A stretch of 64,000 bases of DNA from Paragonimus westermani. Taxonomy: Eukaryota; Platyhelminthes; Trematoda; Plagiorchiida; Troglotrematidae. Positions 61,522 to 64,000 of this stretch are shown in pieces. The DNA lies in the NCBI GenBank assembly GCA_008508345.1, contig QNGE01001328.1:34296-98295 (forward strand), read 5' to 3'. A program made the translations under genes and the position numbers. The notes below the pieces were generated by a model. The model made no database searches and was not told the DNA's origin. It was given only the letters and a program-made list of their open reading frames with translations. Each line of letters starts with the position of its first letter. The first letter of the stretch is position 1.

Positions 61522-63032
61522 CTAAAAAACAGGGAGTCAGTTAAATGAGAACATTCAGTTTAAAAAAAGGTAACAGGAAATCAAGTAAAACACTTTGAAG
61601 ATAATTTGAATGTGGTGGATAGGGGAGACGCTAATATGTAACAAGCTTTGAAAACCAAACAGATGAAAAAGAAGGTTTTCGATTTGACTGCGGGTGTATC
61701 AACCATGTTTCATTTTGGGACACGCCCAAAAACACAAACGTTCCTAAACTTACTCAACGGCGTGGGATTTGAAAACTGGCGAAACACTACTGACAAGACT
61801 GTCTGCAATGTTTTCTAGCTCTGAGTCCTCCATAGATGGCTTCCCATGCTAATGCATCGCACAGTTGTCGAAATCTTTTTACGCTCCTTCTTAGGGTAGA
61901 CTGAATAATTATGACCTGCTATCAATAGATTTTGAGCAATCATTAGGTCCTTAACCTCGCGACCAGTCAGGGTCTTGATAGTTTGTAAACAACCTATGAT
62001 CTTCCTTAACCGTTGACAGTTTCGACGAATGAAGGTCGGTTAGGTAACCGCTTAGTGTGAACACAGGTGAACACTGGTCAAATTGAGTATACATTAATTC
62101 ACCCATGATTGAGTATTCAAAATCTTGGAAATACACGCTGGTGTACAATCGTGCTACTCAAGTAGTCATCTTATTTAATGCAGGCTAACTGGAGATAACG
62201 ACGGTGAAATACAGCAGGTGCGTACAACCTCATCGCAGTCAAACTGTATGTCCGTACACGAATACTATACAACCTGTCACCTACCAAAGATGCTACAGAT
62301 ATCGAAGCTTGTAGAAAGCACTCTACACTTCTCAGGTGGCCTTCACCATACCGAAGACTCATGATAGATGGAAGAAGTGATCGCACGTTTAGGGGTTCAG
62401 TAGAACACACCAAGGCAAAATTGAGTGATCTGAGACAGTGGACAAGTAGAGTCGCCAAGAAAATTGTAGTGTGTGCTTCTCTTTCTCTCTCATGTATGTA
62501 CAAATTAAACAACCATGACCGTAGAGTTGGGCAGTATGTTACAATGTGGGTAAAGTGAACAACTTGTCTACATGGTGACCTGTTCTTCGGTACTCCGGTT
62601 TCGGAGAATAGCCTCTCAGGCTTGTTTAGTGGAAGGTCTGCTAGTGAATGACCTGGGATGTGAAGAAATTTCTGGATAAGATTTGGGTCTTCTCTAAAGA
62701 GTCCGTAAGCTACTGATAAGCAACCAACTTCACTCGCCTCCTTGGATAGCGGATTTTCCTAAGCCTTATGACCGTTCTGGTCATCGACCTCTAATAGCTT
62801 TCACTAAGTAAGAGATAATCTTAACATAAAAGCCACAGGCTTGTATGTTCGTTCCCAGATTTGGACGAATTATGGAACTGATTAGAATAAGAAACGCGCC
62901 AGGGTGAATGGTTAGTGCAACGCCACAACAAGACTTAATAAGAGCAGTTCAGCGTGTAATGTACTTCTGGAATTTAAAAATAATCACCATTACACTACAC
63001 ACATGCACACACAAGTCAACCTACATACACAC

Positions 63033-63255
63033 CATGGATCCTAAATGAAACGCTTGGCTGATCGTGGTGATCACCTCCAAGGCCAAACCGTTGGGACAAT
63101 CGAATACGTAGCACATTCGTTCAACATCTGCAGACTTTGCCACGTAACAGATGAAGTCTGCCGCGTCTTCATCACCCACGCAAGTGAATGACACCATAGG
63201 TAGGTTATGTCGGAAGAGGAGCTGAAGTGGAGTAAACAGACGGGAATACATTAAG
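63033..63255 (-). CDS. Shc: SHC adaptor exon: C-terminal part of PTB domain
   Basis: The acceptor follows a long pyrimidine tract (CCTCGTTTGGTTTGCAG). The exon has one base completing a codon and then 74 codons, ending in phase 0 at a GTGTGTATG donor. The peptide contains HNLPMVSFTCVGDEDAADF, CYVAKSADVERMCYVFDCP and GLALEVITTISQAFHL. These align with the SHC PTB core (MPNISFASGGDPDT..., YVAKD..., ACHILEC..., GLAQDVI..TIGQAFEL). The PTB domain binds NPXpY motifs and phosphoinositides. Before HNLPM there are about 15 extra residues (LMYSRLFTPLQLLFR) compared with vertebrate SHC. A second AG at 63,222 would remove them but would break the reading phase. The helix after QAF is shorter than usual, so a missed exon at the 3' side is possible. 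Confidence 0.88.
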
Positions 63256-63461
63256 CTGCAAACCAAACGAGGAAAATATGGTATTGGCGTATGACACTCA
63301 TTCTCCAACGGACAACTCATCCTACCCGGCCTCGTTCTCATTTTGAACACTCATCAAGCACATTATCCGGATGGTGTCGGAGTCAATTATCTTCGTGTTA
63401 CCAGCAGAAGCTCACACCCACTGAACTACTGGTCGTCCTGAGAAACGATCAGACTACTCAC

Positions 63462-63560
63462 GTGTGACTTGATATCATGTCGGCGGCCCGGATGGACACG
63501 GTGCAAATTAAGTTGTCAAAGTTGTACTGGGCACCGCCACAGGTGCTCGAAATGTTGAGG
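63462..63560 (-). CDS. Shc: SHC adaptor exon: central PTB strands (probable)
   Basis: This 99-base exon sits between an acceptor (CTGTCTTAG) and a strong donor (CACAC/GTGAGT). The frame gives LNISSTCGGAQYNF, then LICTVSI and AADMISSH, ending in phase 2, exactly what the next exon (one completing base) needs. In SHC proteins the segment before the conserved MPNISF stretch reads like LTVSTSSLNLMAADCKQIIANHH, so LNISS and AADMISSH are plausible counterparts. Similarity is weak and the peptide is a few residues longer. The acceptor has a poor pyrimidine tract. The amino-terminal PTB exons would lie further right, in 63,561-64,000 or beyond the window; I did not recognise them. Confidence 0.5.
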
Positions 63561-63961
63561 CTAAGACAGTTCGTGATACACAATTTTAATCAGACGCTCC
63601 ACGAACTGCTTCTACTCTAGTGTGAGTTTGTTATACAATATAAACCAGATTTTTAAATTTGAACTGACCCGTAACAAGCAACGCCCAAAAGACCACTCTG
63701 TCTAGTGAATAAGAGGTTGACTTGCAACACAAACTGTCGGTTGACGTCTCATTTGGACTAAATGCACGAGATGAGAGGAAATGGTGGCTTTTAGATCAGC
63801 TTCACCGAAGTGTTTGAGGGTAAAGAATAAGCAGTGGAACAATGCAAAGAGCCCACAGCTTGCACAATGTAAGTAATGTGCACGAAGTTATACGCGGACA
63901 TGTAAACAGGAAGCAGCTGCAATCATCAGTAAACAATCATCGTGAGCTGCAGTCGTACTCG

Positions 63962-63964
<3 letters not shown>

Positions 63965-64000
<36 letters not shown>
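63965..64000. repeat. (AT)n microsatellite, runs off the window
   Basis: At least 18 AT units; the right end is cut by the window edge. Confidence 0.98.

Noticed and set aside
62171..62512. 113-codon minus-strand open frame inside the SHC locus
   Set aside because: It lies in the intron between the PTB and CH1 exons, shows no PTB, CH1 or SH2 similarity, and has no splice borders in matching phase.
1..64000. CRISPR array, operon or prokaryotic genes
   Set aside because: There are no regularly spaced repeats, no long contiguous genes, and spliced animal-type genes are present.

Overview
This window is eukaryotic, AT-rich and intron-rich, and carries no long bacterial-type genes. It most likely comes from a digenean trematode (fluke) or a close flatworm relative. 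The reasons are the short exons with GT/AG borders, a CsRn1-like Ty3/Gypsy relic with a possible tRNA-Trp-type primer site, Penelope-like elements with hammerhead motifs, and abundant tRNA-derived short repeats. The species call is an inference. Most long open frames here occur by chance. I list a frame as coding only when homology, splice sites with compatible phases, or clear sequence character supports it.

The one gene I can name is on the minus strand at the right end (about 63,560 to 57,725). It is an SHC-family adaptor. Its exons encode part of a PTB domain, a linker (CH1), and a complete SH2 domain ending in a stop codon. All internal splice phases agree, and the amino-terminal part lies outside the window. 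Unusually, the modelled CH1 linker has no tyrosine.

Left part (1-20 kb): mostly repeats and unassigned sequence. It has an (AT)n tract, three copies of a dispersed repeat, tRNA-derived repeats, two possible exons on the plus strand (4.6 and 6.8-7.0 kb) and a GC-richer island near 17.3-17.9 kb. Middle (20-34 kb): two Penelope-type hammerhead loci (20.0 and 26.1 kb; the second is a near-perfect palindrome), several possible exons at 25.5-28.4 kb, and a decayed Penelope-like element with reverse transcriptase and GIY-YIG endonuclease remnants at 31.5-33.4 kb, minus strand. From 34 to 48 kb: repeats, a decayed Ty3/Gypsy element (41.36-43.8 kb, plus) and a decayed Tc1-type transposase (44.5-45.24 kb, minus). 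From 47.5 to 57.5 kb: four copies of a composite repeat built of two tRNA-headed SINE units placed head to head, a tentative three-exon plus-strand gene ending at a poly(A) signal (54,484), and a minus-strand open frame for a small secreted cysteine-rich protein (54,936-54,538). The SHC gene and the tentative plus-strand gene would be convergent.

No tRNA or rRNA gene, CRISPR array or bacterial feature was seen. All exon borders were read by eye and need transcript data.
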